From positions 248,001 to 312,000 of the forward strand of contig NZ_BMSV01000006.1 in assembly GCF_014649335.1 (NCBI RefSeq): a stretch of DNA of 64,000 nt, read 5' to 3'. This DNA comes from Streptomyces roseolilacinus (GTDB lineage Bacteria > Actinomycetota > Actinomycetes > Streptomycetales > Streptomycetaceae). Made by a program: the position numbers and the translations under genes. Below the pieces are notes generated by a model. The model saw only the letters and a program-made list of their open reading frames with translations. It searched no databases and had not been told where the DNA came from. Below, piece by piece: positions 49,196-57,449 of the stretch. Position 1 is the first letter of the stretch. Every line of letters begins with the position of its first letter.

Positions 49196-49225
49196 GGAAG
49201 CCCCGGCCCAACGGCCGGGGCTTCC
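49196..49225 (+). terminator. Terminator of tRNA-Ser(GCU)
   Basis: 13-bp perfect stem GGAAGCCCCGGCC / GGCCGGGGCTTCC, loop CAAC, 7 bp after the tRNA. Confidence 0.8.
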
Positions 49226-49392
49226 GCCGTTCCCGGGGTCTTCACCAGGGGCCTGGTGGGTGATTTGCCCAGGTGGGGGCTGGTTTGGCTAATGGATTTC
49301 GCGTCACGGCGCAGGTCATGTAATGTTGTTCTCGCAACGCCGACCGGGCCGAAAAGCCCGGGAGGAAAGCCAGAGAGTAAGATCGCTGGCAG

Positions 49393-49465
49393 GCACTCGT
49401 AGCTTAACGGATAGAGCATCTGACTACGGATCAGAAGGTTGCAGGTTCGAATCCTGCCGAGTGCA
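49393..49465 (+). tRNA. tRNA-Arg(ACG)
   Basis: Acceptor GCACTCG / CGAGTGC, discriminator A, anticodon loop CTACGGA (ACG), T-loop TTCGAAT. 73 nt, no encoded CCA. Its 3' part is the attachment site of AICE-2. Confidence 0.96.
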
Positions 49466-49470
49466 CACAG
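49424..49470 (+). repeat. attL of AICE-2
   Basis: 47 bp, CTACGGATCAGAAGG to GAGTGCACACAG, identical to 63156-63202; starts in the anticodon loop and ends just past the tRNA. Confidence 0.95.
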
Positions 49471-49472
49471 CT

Positions 49473-49507
49473 CAGAAGGCCCCCGGGATCATCCCGGGGG
49501 CCTTCTG
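49473..49507. terminator. Terminator after tRNA-Arg / integrase
   Basis: Long perfect inverted repeat CAGAAGGCCCCCGGGAT / ATCCCGGGGGCCTTCTG, spacer 1 nt. Confidence 0.8.
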
Positions 49508-49528
49508 ACATCAGCGGGTGACATCAAC
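49506..49528. repeat. Arm-type repeats near attL of AICE-2
   Basis: TGACATCA twice, 13 bp apart (TGACATCAGCGGG then TGACATCAAC). The same 23-bp block with one change is at 63038-63060 near attR, same orientation. Confidence 0.7.
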
Positions 49529-49601
49529 CCGTCCCTGAGGGCACCACCCGGATGGTCTTCACCCACATGAGACGGTCCGACGTCTCCAGCAAGGCATCCG
49601 A

Positions 49602-50861
49602 CTACAAGATCTCCCCGTTGGCCGGGGCATCCGGACCCAGGGCGTCGTCCATCCGCTCCGCGGCCGCCCTCAGCGTCGTCTGCATGACGTGCGCGTAGGT
49701 GTCGAGAGTCATCGTGATCGTGCTGTGCCCGAGCGTCTCCATGATGATCCGGGCGTCCACCCCCTGGGCGAGCAGCAGGGAGGCGCACGTGTGCCGAAGG
49801 TCGTGAACGCGCACGCGCCGGATCTTGGCCTTCGCGCACAGGAGCGTGAGCATGCGGTTCAGGCTGCGGGGGTCGGTGGCTCGTCCCGTCGACGTGGTGA
49901 AGATCAGCCCATTCGGTTGGTGATCGAGCGGCTTCCACTTCGCGCCGGCGACCCTCCGCTCCTCGTCTTGCTTGGCCCGGTGCGCGTGGAGCGCGTCCAC
50001 GCACCGCTTCGGGAGCGAGACCGTCCGGACGGACCGGGCCGTCTTGGGAGTGCCGAAGATCAGTTCCCGTTTGATCCTCTGGAGGTTCCGGCGGACCCGG
50101 AGCTGTCCGGCGACCAGGTCGACGTCCGACCACGTGAGCCCGAGGACTTCCCCGCGCCGCAGCCCCGTGGAGATCAGCAGGAGCCACAGGGCGTAGAGCC
50201 GGTGGTCCCGAGCGGTCTTCAGGAGCAGGCGGGCTTCTCCCGCGTCCAGCGGGCGCACCTCTTCGCGCTGCACGGTGGGGGTTTCCACGATCTTGGCGAC
50301 GTTCCGGCCGATCAGTTCTTCCCGGACGGCCTGCTGGAGGGCCGACCGGAGCACGGCGTGGACGTACTGCACGGTCCGGGCCGACGGCCGGCGCTCGCAG
50401 CACTTCCTCACGGCACAGCAGGACCGCTCCTCCTCCGGGCGGGCCGCGTCGACACCGCGCAGGCAGCACAGGCACCCGTCCTTGAACGCGGCGAGGAACA
50501 GGCGGACGTCCGTGGGGGAGAGGCGGTTGAGCCGCTTCTTGCCGAGGGCGGGCCGGATGTAGAGCCGGGACAGTCCCTCGTAGCTGTTGAGCGTCGCCGG
50601 CTTCAGCCGGGTCGGGGCGATGGCGGCGAGCCAGTAGGTCAGGTAGTCCCCGAAGGGCATGGCCGATGTGGCGGCGGGGATGCCCTGACGGGTCTTGTCC
50701 TGCATCTCGATGAGCTTGGCGCTCACCTCGTCCCGGGTCTTGCCGTAGACGAACTTCCTGACCCGGGTGCCGTCCGGGCGGAAGACGTACGCGGCGGCCT
50801 GGTAGCGGCCGTCCGACCGCTTCGTGATGGTGCCTTCGCCGTTGGCGCGCCTCTTGGCCAT
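49602..50861 (-). CDS. int: Tyrosine site-specific integrase of AICE-2
   Basis: A 419-residue tyrosine recombinase. N-terminal arm-binding region (GEGTITKRSDGRYQAAAYV), SAM-like core-binding domain, and a full catalytic set: Arg in STGLRRGEVLGL, HDLRHTCAS (box II), LGHS, and nucleophile Tyr389 in DTYAHVM. A Cys-rich insert of about 40 residues (CLCCLRG ... SCCAVRKCCE) interrupts the core-binding region and may bind zinc. Its ATG at 50861 overlaps the xis stop by 1 bp. It acts at tRNA-Arg. Confidence 0.96.
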   Translation of the reverse strand: MAKRRANGEGTITKRSDGRYQAAAYVFRPDGTRVRKFVYGKTRDEVSAKLIEMQDKTRQGIPAATSAMPFGDYLTYWLAAIAPTRLKPATLNSYEGLSRLYIRPALGKKRLNRLSPTDVRLFLAAFKDGCLCCLRGVDAARPEEERSCCAVRKCCERRPSARTVQYVHAVLRSALQQAVREELIGRNVAKIVETPTVQREEVRPLDAGEARLLLKTARDHRLYALWLLLISTGLRRGEVLGLTWSDVDLVAGQLRVRRNLQRIKRELIFGTPKTARSVRTVSLPKRCVDALHAHRAKQDEERRVAGAKWKPLDHQPNGLIFTTSTGRATDPRSLNRMLTLLCAKAKIRRVRVHDLRHTCASLLLAQGVDARIIMETLGHSTITMTLDTYAHVMQTTLRAAAERMDDALGPDAPANGEIL

Positions 50862-51058
50862 CAGGCAGCTTCCTCCAGTCGGTTGTGCATGTAGGTGCGG
50901 AGCGAATCGAGCGGGATGCGCCGGGCGCGTCCCTCGGTGTAGCTGGGCAGGGCGCCGGAGCGGATGAGGTCGTAGATCTTGCTGCGGCTGTACTTCAGGG
51001 CGGCCATGGCTTCCGGGACGGTCACGGCCGTGTGGCTGGTGGGGATCACGGTCGACAA
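50861..51058 (-). CDS. xis: Excisionase of AICE-2
   Basis: A 65-residue HTH_17/MerR-like protein: VPEAMAALKYSRSKIYDLIRSG and RARRIPLDSLRTYMHNRL. A TTG at 51058 with AAGGAG 9 nt upstream is the likely start; the GTG at 51049 is an alternative. It overlaps int, so they are co-expressed. Confidence 0.88.
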   Translation of the reverse strand: MSTVIPTSHTAVTVPEAMAALKYSRSKIYDLIRSGALPSYTEGRARRIPLDSLRTYMHNRLEEAA

Positions 51059-51154
51059 GGCAGCAGACTCCTTGGCGGGGTGGCGGGCATCTGGCCTTCG
51101 CGCCTGGGGACGACTGGGGAGGACCAGCCGACAGTTGTCCTAGGTGCTGATTTC

Positions 51155-51362
51155 TGCGTCACCGCGTCATCCGCGTCATCCATCCGCCTGACCTGCGGTT
51201 TTCGGTGACGCAGAGGGGTGCGGGCTGCGTCACCGGTGACGCAGCCTTCCGTCATGGGGTGACGCAGGTGACGCAAGATGACGCAGGCTTCTGGGCCCTG
51301 CGTCACCCCTGTTCCTGCAGATCAGGGGTCGTTTTGGGGGCCCTGGTGACGCAGGTGACGCA
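51155..51362. repeat. TGACGCA iteron-like array (AICE-2)
   Basis: About ten copies of TGACGCA/TGCGTCA in 208 bp: forward at 51206, 51237, 51260, 51269, 51279, 51347 and 51356; reverse at 51155, 51226 and 51299; GCGTCA half-sites at 51164 and 51173. Copies at 51226 and 51237 form a perfect 22-bp palindrome (51224-51245). It lies between xis and the replication ATPase, as does the array in AICE-1. Confidence 0.8.
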
Positions 51363-51478
51363 GCGTCTTCCTCCTTAGGAAAAAAGTGGGCCTGTGTCTG
51401 TTGTCGTGCGCCCCCTCAGAGCGTGAAGAAGGAGCCGCACAGCGGCACGCCCATAGGGCGGCGGCGCGGCCGCCGAAG

Positions 51479-51527
51479 AGCAAGAGGAGCACCGCCCGTC
51501 GGGCGGGGCGGGGGTGCTCCTCTTGCT
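51479..51527. terminator. Terminator of the replication operon (AICE-2)
   Basis: 15-bp perfect stem AGCAAGAGGAGCACC / GGTGCTCCTCTTGCT with an inner GCCCG/CGGGC stem, 21 bp after the ATPase stop codon. Confidence 0.8.
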
Positions 51528-51548
51528 TGTGCGCGCGCCGTGGCGCGG

Positions 51549-53024
51549 CTAGAACATCTCGCTCTGCTGATCCGGCGGCGGGGGCGTGGGGCAGGTCATC
51601 TCGATGTAGCGGGCGGTTTTGGTGCGGCCCCAGTCGACGAGGACGCCGCGGGCGGCCAGGACGGGCTGGAGGCGCTTGAGACGGTCGGAGAGGACCTTGC
51701 CGGTGGTGGGCCAGCCTTTGGGCAAGGGGTGGAAGTCCTCGCCGGTGTAGAGCTGGGTCAGCGCGTGCAGCCACTCGGCGGACGTCATGCGGACCTCGGT
51801 GCCCGGCTCGATGCCGGCGGCGTGCTTGAGGACGGTCTGGGCGAGCAGGTCGCCTTCGATGACGTCGTCGTTGAGGTCGTCCAGGCTGGCCCGGTAGGCG
51901 CCCAGCGCGCCGAACCCGGTCGCGGCGTCGAGCTGCGCGCACAGGTGGGCGAAGTCGGCCATGCGCAGGTCGGTGGGGATGTCGGCCTCGGTGGCGCGGA
52001 CCTTGACCGTGAGGTCGAGCAGCGAGCCGAGGATGACCGGCAGGGCCTCTTCGAACTCCGCCCACAACTCCGCCTCGGTGCGCCGTACGCGGGGGCGTTC
52101 CAGGCGCAGCGGGAGGAGGCGTTCCGCGAGGTCCGGCCGGATGACACCGACGTCGATGCCGGTCAGCAGCAGCGGCCGACGGTAACGGGAGCGGACGACG
52201 TCGCCGTCGGTGAACAGAGCGCGCTTGACGGTCTCGGCTCCGGTGACGATGCAGCACATGAGGTCGGACAGATCGGGCCCCAGGTGAGAGAGGTTGTCCA
52301 GGGCGGTGACCCATCCGGCCGCGACGGCCGTGACGAGATTCTCCTCGTCCTTCGGGGCGCGGCGCAGATCAGCGCTCATGCCCTCGATGATCCGGATGAG
52401 CATCCGACCGCCGGTGGACTTGCCCGCCCCCTGCGGCCCGGTGAGGAACGGGGCGGGGACGGGGACGGACGGGCCCAGGCAGCCGATGAGCCAGGCGATC
52501 GCCAGGCTCTCGGTCTGGGCGTTCGCGAAGTTGCACAGCCGCAGCAGCAGGTCCAGGCCCTTGCCGTTGGTGTCCTTCGCCGGGAGGGGGAGTTCTCCGG
52601 TGAGCTGGGTCCTGCGCCAGCAGACTTCACGGGGCTCAGGGGTGAGGATGTCCCATCCGGTGGGGTGGATGCGGACGGACTTGCCGTCGGTACGGCCCAG
52701 GTCGAGCCAGGTCGCCCCGCCGGAGCCGGGAGCGACGCGGATGTGGACGGGCTGCACCTCTTCGGTCATCGCGAGCGCTTCGAGCAAGTCCAGAGCCTCC
52801 TTGAGAGCGGTGCCGTTGAACACGCCGAGCCCGTCGTTGAACAGGCCGATCATGAGTTCCTGCCGGTGGCTTCCCGAGGTGCCCTGGGAACGGATCGGCC
52901 GGGCGATGGGCTGGCCGATGCGCTGGGCGTAGACGGTGCCGTCAGCGGTGCGGAAGTAGCGGAAGTGCGCTTGCGCGTAGTCGGTGATGATCTCGCGGGC
53001 CGGGGTCTTGTCGTCCTCGGACAT
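51549..53024 (-). CDS. P-loop replication ATPase of AICE-2
   Basis: A 491-residue protein with Walker A GPQGAGKST (residues 196-204) and a Walker B-like TALDNLSHLGPDLSD. The N-terminal domain (GTVYAQRIGQPIARPIRSQ) and the flanks match ATPases that follow prim-pol in AICEs, possibly the helicase. It differs clearly from the AICE-1 helicase in sequence. The C-terminal domain (HALTQLYTGEDFHPLPKGWP) has a winged-helix look. It follows prim-pol by 3 bp. Confidence 0.85.
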   Translation of the reverse strand: MSEDDKTPAREIITDYAQAHFRYFRTADGTVYAQRIGQPIARPIRSQGTSGSHRQELMIGLFNDGLGVFNGTALKEALDLLEALAMTEEVQPVHIRVAPGSGGATWLDLGRTDGKSVRIHPTGWDILTPEPREVCWRRTQLTGELPLPAKDTNGKGLDLLLRLCNFANAQTESLAIAWLIGCLGPSVPVPAPFLTGPQGAGKSTGGRMLIRIIEGMSADLRRAPKDEENLVTAVAAGWVTALDNLSHLGPDLSDLMCCIVTGAETVKRALFTDGDVVRSRYRRPLLLTGIDVGVIRPDLAERLLPLRLERPRVRRTEAELWAEFEEALPVILGSLLDLTVKVRATEADIPTDLRMADFAHLCAQLDAATGFGALGAYRASLDDLNDDVIEGDLLAQTVLKHAAGIEPGTEVRMTSAEWLHALTQLYTGEDFHPLPKGWPTTGKVLSDRLKRLQPVLAARGVLVDWGRTKTARYIEMTCPTPPPPDQQSEMF

Positions 53025-53027
53025 GGC

Positions 53028-53897
53028 TCACATCCCCAAGGCGGTGCGCGCGTTGGTCCACGCGTCCGTGCAGTGCCGGGGTGACTCGCCCTTGCCCTGC
53101 GCGGCCGTGAACAGCCGGGCTACGTGCCGGTCGGTGAGGCAGCCACACCGGCCGTGCGTCGACAACACCGCCAGGAACGTCCGGTAGACGGTCGCGTGGA
53201 CGGCGCTGCGGGCCTCGGTGATGCGCTGCTCCGCCATGGCGATACCGCGCTCCAGGAAGACCGGCGAGCGGTGGCGGCACTCCCCGCCCCCGGCCGGGAC
53301 CGGCGCGGAGACGGCGGCCAGGGGCGGCCGGATCACGGACGGCTTCCTCACCAGGGCGCGCACGGCGTCCGGCAGTTCGGCCACGGTGCCGGCGCCGGGG
53401 CCGAGGTAGCGGGCGTAGGACATGGTCGACTTGATGTCGACACCGGGCCGGACGCCGTTGGCTGAGGGCATCACGCCTCGGTAGATCCAGTGCTGCCCGC
53501 GCGTCGTCGGCACGGTCCGGGTGGCGGGCAGGTGCTCGCGGGCCCAGGCGACCGCGTCGGCGTCGTCCAGGTCGACCACGGTCACCCCCGTGCCGCCGGG
53601 GTGGTAGGCGATGGCGGCAGCGCGCCGCCACACGGCCGTCCAGGCAGGCGAGGAGAGCACGGCACGGTCGGTGGTGGCGGCGGCCCAGGCGTGACACGGC
53701 CGCGGGCACGAGCAGGGGCCGGGGGTCTTCATGTTCGGCCGCCCGCCGCACGCGTTGGTGGCGCAGTCGCGGCAGTTGCCGAACGGGACCTTCCCCGCCC
53801 GCAGCGGCAGGACCGGCACGCCGGTGTCGGCCAGCGCCAGGGCGATGGGCAGAAGGCCGGTCCGGGCATCTCGCCGGATCAGGGTCGGATGGGTCAT
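53028..53897 (-). CDS. Prim-pol domain replication protein of AICE-2
   Basis: A 289-residue member of the prim-pol family: LALADTGVPVLPLRAGKVPF, a Cys-rich zinc insert (CRDCATNACGGRPNMKTPGPC), the catalytic-type YHPGGTGVTVVDLDD, and RGQHWIYRGVMPS, but shorter at the C-terminus than the AICE-1 protein. A second Cys/His group (CGCLTDRHVAR) is near the end. The start ATG 53897 lies under the conserved palindrome, as in AICE-1. Confidence 0.88.
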   Translation of the reverse strand: MTHPTLIRRDARTGLLPIALALADTGVPVLPLRAGKVPFGNCRDCATNACGGRPNMKTPGPCSCPRPCHAWAAATTDRAVLSSPAWTAVWRRAAAIAYHPGGTGVTVVDLDDADAVAWAREHLPATRTVPTTRGQHWIYRGVMPSANGVRPGVDIKSTMSYARYLGPGAGTVAELPDAVRALVRKPSVIRPPLAAVSAPVPAGGGECRHRSPVFLERGIAMAEQRITEARSAVHATVYRTFLAVLSTHGRCGCLTDRHVARLFTAAQGKGESPRHCTDAWTNARTALGM

Positions 53898-53903
53898 GCT
53901 GGA

Positions 53904-53919
53904 AGACCTCCGTAGGTCT
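53904..53919 (-). promoter_or_regulatory. Palindrome covering the prim-pol ribosome-binding site (AICE-2)
   Basis: Same 16 bp as 28932-28947, at the same distance from the ATG; hides GGAGG in a stem. Confidence 0.65.
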
Positions 53920-53936
53920 GTAGCGGACTGGGAGAC

Positions 53937-53976
53937 GAGGGCGGCCCCGGACTTTGCCGAGACGGGGGCCGCCCTC
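53937..53976. terminator. Hairpin upstream of prim-pol (AICE-2)
   Basis: 12-bp perfect stem GAGGGCGGCCCC / GGGGCCGCCCTC, the counterpart of the hairpin at 28965-29004. Confidence 0.65.
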
Positions 53977-54002
53977 ATGCGGAATGGCTTCTGGGTGGTG
54001 CT

Positions 54003-54160
54003 CAGGGAGGTAGAGACACCCCCTTGCCGGGGTGTCCGGGTGGGGGTTTCGGGGGCTGTGAGCTGGGACGCCTCCCTGCCTCCCTGCAAGGTCGTTTGTG
54101 CAGGTCAGTGCCAGGGATGCGGGTCAGGGAGGGGTCCAGGGAGTTCTCCCTGCCTCCCTG
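54003..54160. repeat. CCTCCCTG repeats downstream of traB (possible clt)
   Basis: Perfect 8-mers at 54071, 54079 and 54153, reverse copies CAGGGAGG at 54003 and 54125, and near copies at 54112, 54137 and 54145. They fill the gap between the traB stop and the prim-pol leader, the position where TraB recognition repeats are expected. Confidence 0.65.
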
Positions 54161-54183
54161 GCCGGTGCGGGGTGCGGTTCCCT

Positions 54184-56304
54184 CTACTGGGCGGCGGAAG
54201 CGGAACCTTCGTCATCGCGGTTGGCGAGGGCGCGGGCGACGCGGTCGCGGGAAACGACCATGCGGCCGTCGGACTTGTACGGCTCTGCGCCGGCGTCCTC
54301 CAGCACGCGCTTGAGGTCGCCGTTCGTCCACGACCCGTACGCCTTCGGGTTGGTGGTCGCGAGGCGCTGGAGCACGTCTTGGGTGAGCACCCGCGGGGTG
54401 GTGCCGATGACGGCGGCGATGTCCGCGAGCGGGTCGGTCGGCTCGTCGGTGTCGATGACGGTGAGGGTGGTGACCCCGTCGCGCAGGGCCCGCGCCCGGG
54501 CGGCGGTCTCGGCGGCCTGGTCGTCGTCGATGTAGTGCGTGCGCACGGTGATGGACGCCTGCCCGGCCGGGATGGCGATGCCGTCGGAGGCGACGACGAG
54601 CGTGCCCTTGTCGAGCCCTTGGCGCAGCAGGTGCGGGGCGGCGCCGCCGTCGACGGCCTTGTCGCCCAGTGCCATGCGGGCCTGCGACTCAGTACCGAGA
54701 GCGAGGGAGGCGCGGGTGTGGGCGCCTTCGCGGACGAGCTTGGGAAGGTTCTGGTCGGTGGGGTCCTGTGTGCCCTGCCACAACAGGACGTTGACCGCCC
54801 GCCCCTGGTTGTGGATCTTTCGCGCGGCCATGAAGTACCGGGACGTGGCTTTCGATCCGCCGTAGGGGCGGCCTTCCTCGTCCTTGACCGGGCACATGAA
54901 CGCCAACTGCGCCTCGTCCACCAGCACGATGAGCGGCGGGAAGGTGGTGCCGGGCGGGGAGGTCAGGCGCCGCTCCATCTCGGTGACCCCGGACTCGACC
55001 ATCTCGGTGGCCTGGATGACGTGGTCATCGGTCGGCCCTTGGATGAGGACGGTGGCGATGCCGTCGAACATCGCCCAGTCCCCGATTCCCTTCAGGTCCG
55101 CGATCCGGAACTCCACGTTCGGGTCCAGTGCCAGCCAGAGGGCGAGCGCGCGGACGGCGGCGGTCTTGCCCTGGTTGGACACGCCGGTGACGAGCATGTG
55201 CCGCTGATACAGGCTCAGGGCCGCGGCGTCGCCGCGCAGGTCTTGGCCCCACGGCGCTTTGCCCTTCTTGTAGTCGGCCCGCAGCTCGGCGTCCAGGACG
55301 AGCGGGGACGGCCCGATCGGCTCGTCCAGTGCACCCGAGTCCGCGATCCACAGCCGGACGGTGCGGGCCGCGGTGGGGATGGTGATGAACGCCTCGTGCT
55401 CGTGCCGGGACAGGTTCTCCGCGAGCTTGCGGCGCCGCCCCTGCACCTCCTGCGTGGAGACCCCCGACGGCAGGGTGACGTCGACCTCCACGCCGCATCC
55501 GGCGATCCGGATCGGGCCGAGCATGGCGGCGCCGGCGTCGCCCATCTCCTTGATGGCCTTCCGCAAGGGTGCGATGCCGAGGTCCCGGAGGGCGGTGACG
55601 ACGATGGACGGCGTGATCGGCGCCCCCGCGTCGCTGGTGCGCTGCTGGGTGGGAAGGGCCCACTGCGGGGCGGCCTGCTGGTGACGGCCGACGGCCCACA
55701 GGCCGCACAGGGCCAGCCACGGGCCGAGGGTGACCAGCGGCCCCCAGACCACGGTGGCGATGACGACGACCAGTCGGCACAGCTCCACCAGCGCCATCAG
55801 CGGCGTGAGCACGTCGCCCGGTTCCTTGGTCGCCACCGCGAGGGCGATACCGAGGAGCAGCAGACCGGCGAGGGTGCCGCCGGTGGCGTAGGCGGCGTTC
55901 TTCACCAGCCGCTCAGGCGAGGTCAGCAGGTCCATGCGCCGCTGGTGGCGGGCCGCCCGGTACTGCCGCCCGCGCTCCTCCCACTCCGCGGCCACCTCCA
56001 GGTTCCCCGCGGCTTCGGCGGCACGGATCATCCGCTCGTAGCGTGCGGCGGTGCGGCCGTCCCACGCCCGACGCGCGACGATCCGGGTGCCGCCGACCAC
56101 GTAGGAACCGTGCCGGACCACGGCCCGACCGGCGGACCGCGTCCGCTCGTCGCGCGCCGCCTTCACGACCGCGCGGCCGGTGCGGCGCCACACCCGCTCC
56201 GGGCGGGTCTCGGCGGCCTCCAGCGGCAGCGGGACGACCAGAGCAGGGACCCGTTCGGTGTCGGGGGGCGGGTCTTTGAAGAGGTGTACGACGTTGTCCG
56301 TCAT
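54184..56304 (-). CDS. traB: FtsK/SpoIIIE-like DNA translocase TraB of AICE-2
   Basis: A 706-residue translocase with two membrane helices (TGGTLAGLLLLGIALAVAT; LVVVIATVVWGPLVTLGPW, about residues 140-200), the motor with Walker A GVSNQGKT (374-381) and Walker B LIVLVDEAQ (Asp463-Glu464), and a C-terminal winged helix (LATTNPKAYGSWTNGDLKRV) for repeat recognition. It differs greatly from the AICE-1 protein except at motifs. ATG at 56304 with AGGAGACC. A conserved hairpin is in its leader. Confidence 0.93.
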   Translation of the reverse strand: MTDNVVHLFKDPPPDTERVPALVVPLPLEAAETRPERVWRRTGRAVVKAARDERTRSAGRAVVRHGSYVVGGTRIVARRAWDGRTAARYERMIRAAEAAGNLEVAAEWEERGRQYRAARHQRRMDLLTSPERLVKNAAYATGGTLAGLLLLGIALAVATKEPGDVLTPLMALVELCRLVVVIATVVWGPLVTLGPWLALCGLWAVGRHQQAAPQWALPTQQRTSDAGAPITPSIVVTALRDLGIAPLRKAIKEMGDAGAAMLGPIRIAGCGVEVDVTLPSGVSTQEVQGRRRKLAENLSRHEHEAFITIPTAARTVRLWIADSGALDEPIGPSPLVLDAELRADYKKGKAPWGQDLRGDAAALSLYQRHMLVTGVSNQGKTAAVRALALWLALDPNVEFRIADLKGIGDWAMFDGIATVLIQGPTDDHVIQATEMVESGVTEMERRLTSPPGTTFPPLIVLVDEAQLAFMCPVKDEEGRPYGGSKATSRYFMAARKIHNQGRAVNVLLWQGTQDPTDQNLPKLVREGAHTRASLALGTESQARMALGDKAVDGGAAPHLLRQGLDKGTLVVASDGIAIPAGQASITVRTHYIDDDQAAETAARARALRDGVTTLTVIDTDEPTDPLADIAAVIGTTPRVLTQDVLQRLATTNPKAYGSWTNGDLKRVLEDAGAEPYKSDGRMVVSRDRVARALANRDDEGSASAAQ

Positions 56305-56344
56305 GCTGAAGGTCTCCTGTCTGCTGAATAGGTGGATGAGGGGG

Positions 56345-56389
56345 CCCGGGGCGGCCGACGATCCTTGGCCGGGTGACGGCCGCCCCGGG
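56345..56389 (-). terminator. Conserved hairpin in the traB leader (AICE-2)
   Basis: Same 13-bp arms as AICE-1 (CCCGGGGCGGCCG / CGGCCGCCCCGGG) with a 19-nt loop, also similar; likely attenuator. Confidence 0.65.
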
Positions 56390-56395
56390 GCGTGG

Positions 56396-56599
56396 CTACT
56401 GCTGGTCGATGGACGCGCCGAGGATCCGCAGGGCGATGGATCGACGCAGGCCCTCGTCACGGCCGGCGCGCTCCACCAGGTCGTCGGCGGGCTTCTGGTT
56501 GCCGCGGTTCAGCGCGTGGGCGGCGCGGCTCAACTCCTCGCCGCTGATGGTCACGGCGGTGGTGCCGTCGGTCTTCGGCTTGCGGGAGAACAGACCCAT
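56396..56599 (-). CDS. Small conserved AICE protein (67 aa)
   Basis: Homologue of the AICE-1 gene at 32111: same MGLFSRK start and MRILGASI-like end (ALRILGASIDQQ). Helical, unknown role, adjacent to traB in both elements. Confidence 0.75.
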   Translation of the reverse strand: MGLFSRKPKTDGTTAVTISGEELSRAAHALNRGNQKPADDLVERAGRDEGLRRSIALRILGASIDQQ

Positions 56600-56618
56600 G
56601 ACGGGCCCTCCTTCGTGG

Positions 56619-56810
56619 TCAGTGGGTGCGGCGGGCGCGGGCGTAGTCGTCGACGGTGCAACCGGCCTTCTCGGCGTCGGTCAGGGCGCGGGCGGCGAGC
56701 TGGGCGGCCTGCTGGGCGGGCTTGGAGTCGATGCCGTGCTCCTCGGCCATGCGGACCATGGCCCGCCCGGTGACGACGGCGGCGGTGGCGAGCTGCTCCT
56801 TGCTGAGCAT
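56619..56810 (-). CDS. Small conserved AICE helical protein (63 aa)
   Basis: Homologue of 32338-32529, same length and RARRTH end. Starts MLSKEQLATAAV. Function unknown. Confidence 0.75.
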   Translation of the reverse strand: MLSKEQLATAAVVTGRAMVRMAEEHGIDSKPAQQAAQLAARALTDAEKAGCTVDDYARARRTH

Positions 56811-56896
56811 GCGGGTGCCTCCTTGCTGCGGCGGGGCCGGGCTGTCCGGCTCCCTCCCGCCGTTCGGCCGGGTGACCGGGCGGCGAGGGGCAGCCG

Positions 56897-57088
56897 TCAG
56901 GCGGGCCGCAGCTCACGGGCGTGGACGAGGACGGGGCCGATGAGCCAGCTGATCCCGTTGACGGTCCACCGGCCGCCGGTGAGCGGTCCGGGCGGCACTT
57001 CGTCGACGATCCGGCCTGTGCGACCGGCCGCGCGCGGGTCGTCTTCGCAGGCGACGATCAACACCTTGTCTCCAGCCTTGAAGGCCAT
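56897..57088 (-). CDS. Small SH3/KOW-like AICE protein (63 aa)
   Basis: About 56 of 63 residues identical to the AICE-1 copy at 32610. Begins MAFKAGDKVLIVACEDDPR. Strong conservation against otherwise diverged neighbours suggests a shared essential role in transfer. Confidence 0.8.
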   Translation of the reverse strand: MAFKAGDKVLIVACEDDPRAAGRTGRIVDEVPPGPLTGGRWTVNGISWLIGPVLVHARELRPA

Positions 57089-57110
57089 GAAGTTCCTTCC
57101 TTGGTGCTGG

Positions 57111-57449
57111 TCAGGCGGCGGTTTGCTGGTCGGGGTAGGCGCAGGGCACGCACATGCCGAGCGACCGGGGGATGCAGTAGCCGGCATCCCGGCCGCACTG
57201 CGAGCAGGTGCGCCGCGCCGCCATGGCCCGATCGAGGGCGGCGGCGCGGCCGGGGGTCATGGGCCGGACGGGCAAGGCCAGGTCGACCCGGTAGAGGTAG
57301 GCGACCAGCGGCCCGCGCCGACGCCGGGGACGTTCGAGCTGGGCCGCCACCGGCTGGCCACCCGGCCGTAGCCCTTGGGCGCGCAGTTGGCGGCGGGTGG
57401 CCAGTGCGTCGGGGGCCAGGCGCCAGCGGTAGACGGGGAGCGCGCCCAT
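57111..57449 (-). CDS. RRQRL-motif zinc-binding protein
   Basis: A 112-residue homologue of the AICE-1 protein at 33129; LATRRQLRAQGLRPGG, then CSQCGRDAGYCIP and MCVPC zinc ligands. Its ATG overlaps the previous stop (TGATG). Confidence 0.82.
   Translation of the reverse strand: MGALPVYRWRLAPDALATRRQLRAQGLRPGGQPVAAQLERPRRRRGPLVAYLYRVDLALPVRPMTPGRAAALDRAMAARRTCSQCGRDAGYCIPRSLGMCVPCAYPDQQTAA

Noticed and set aside
51423..51540. Small basic protein starting MKKEPHSG next to the AICE-2 terminator
   Set aside because: The frame runs through the terminator stem and antisense to the ATPase; composition is Arg/Gly-rich without support.
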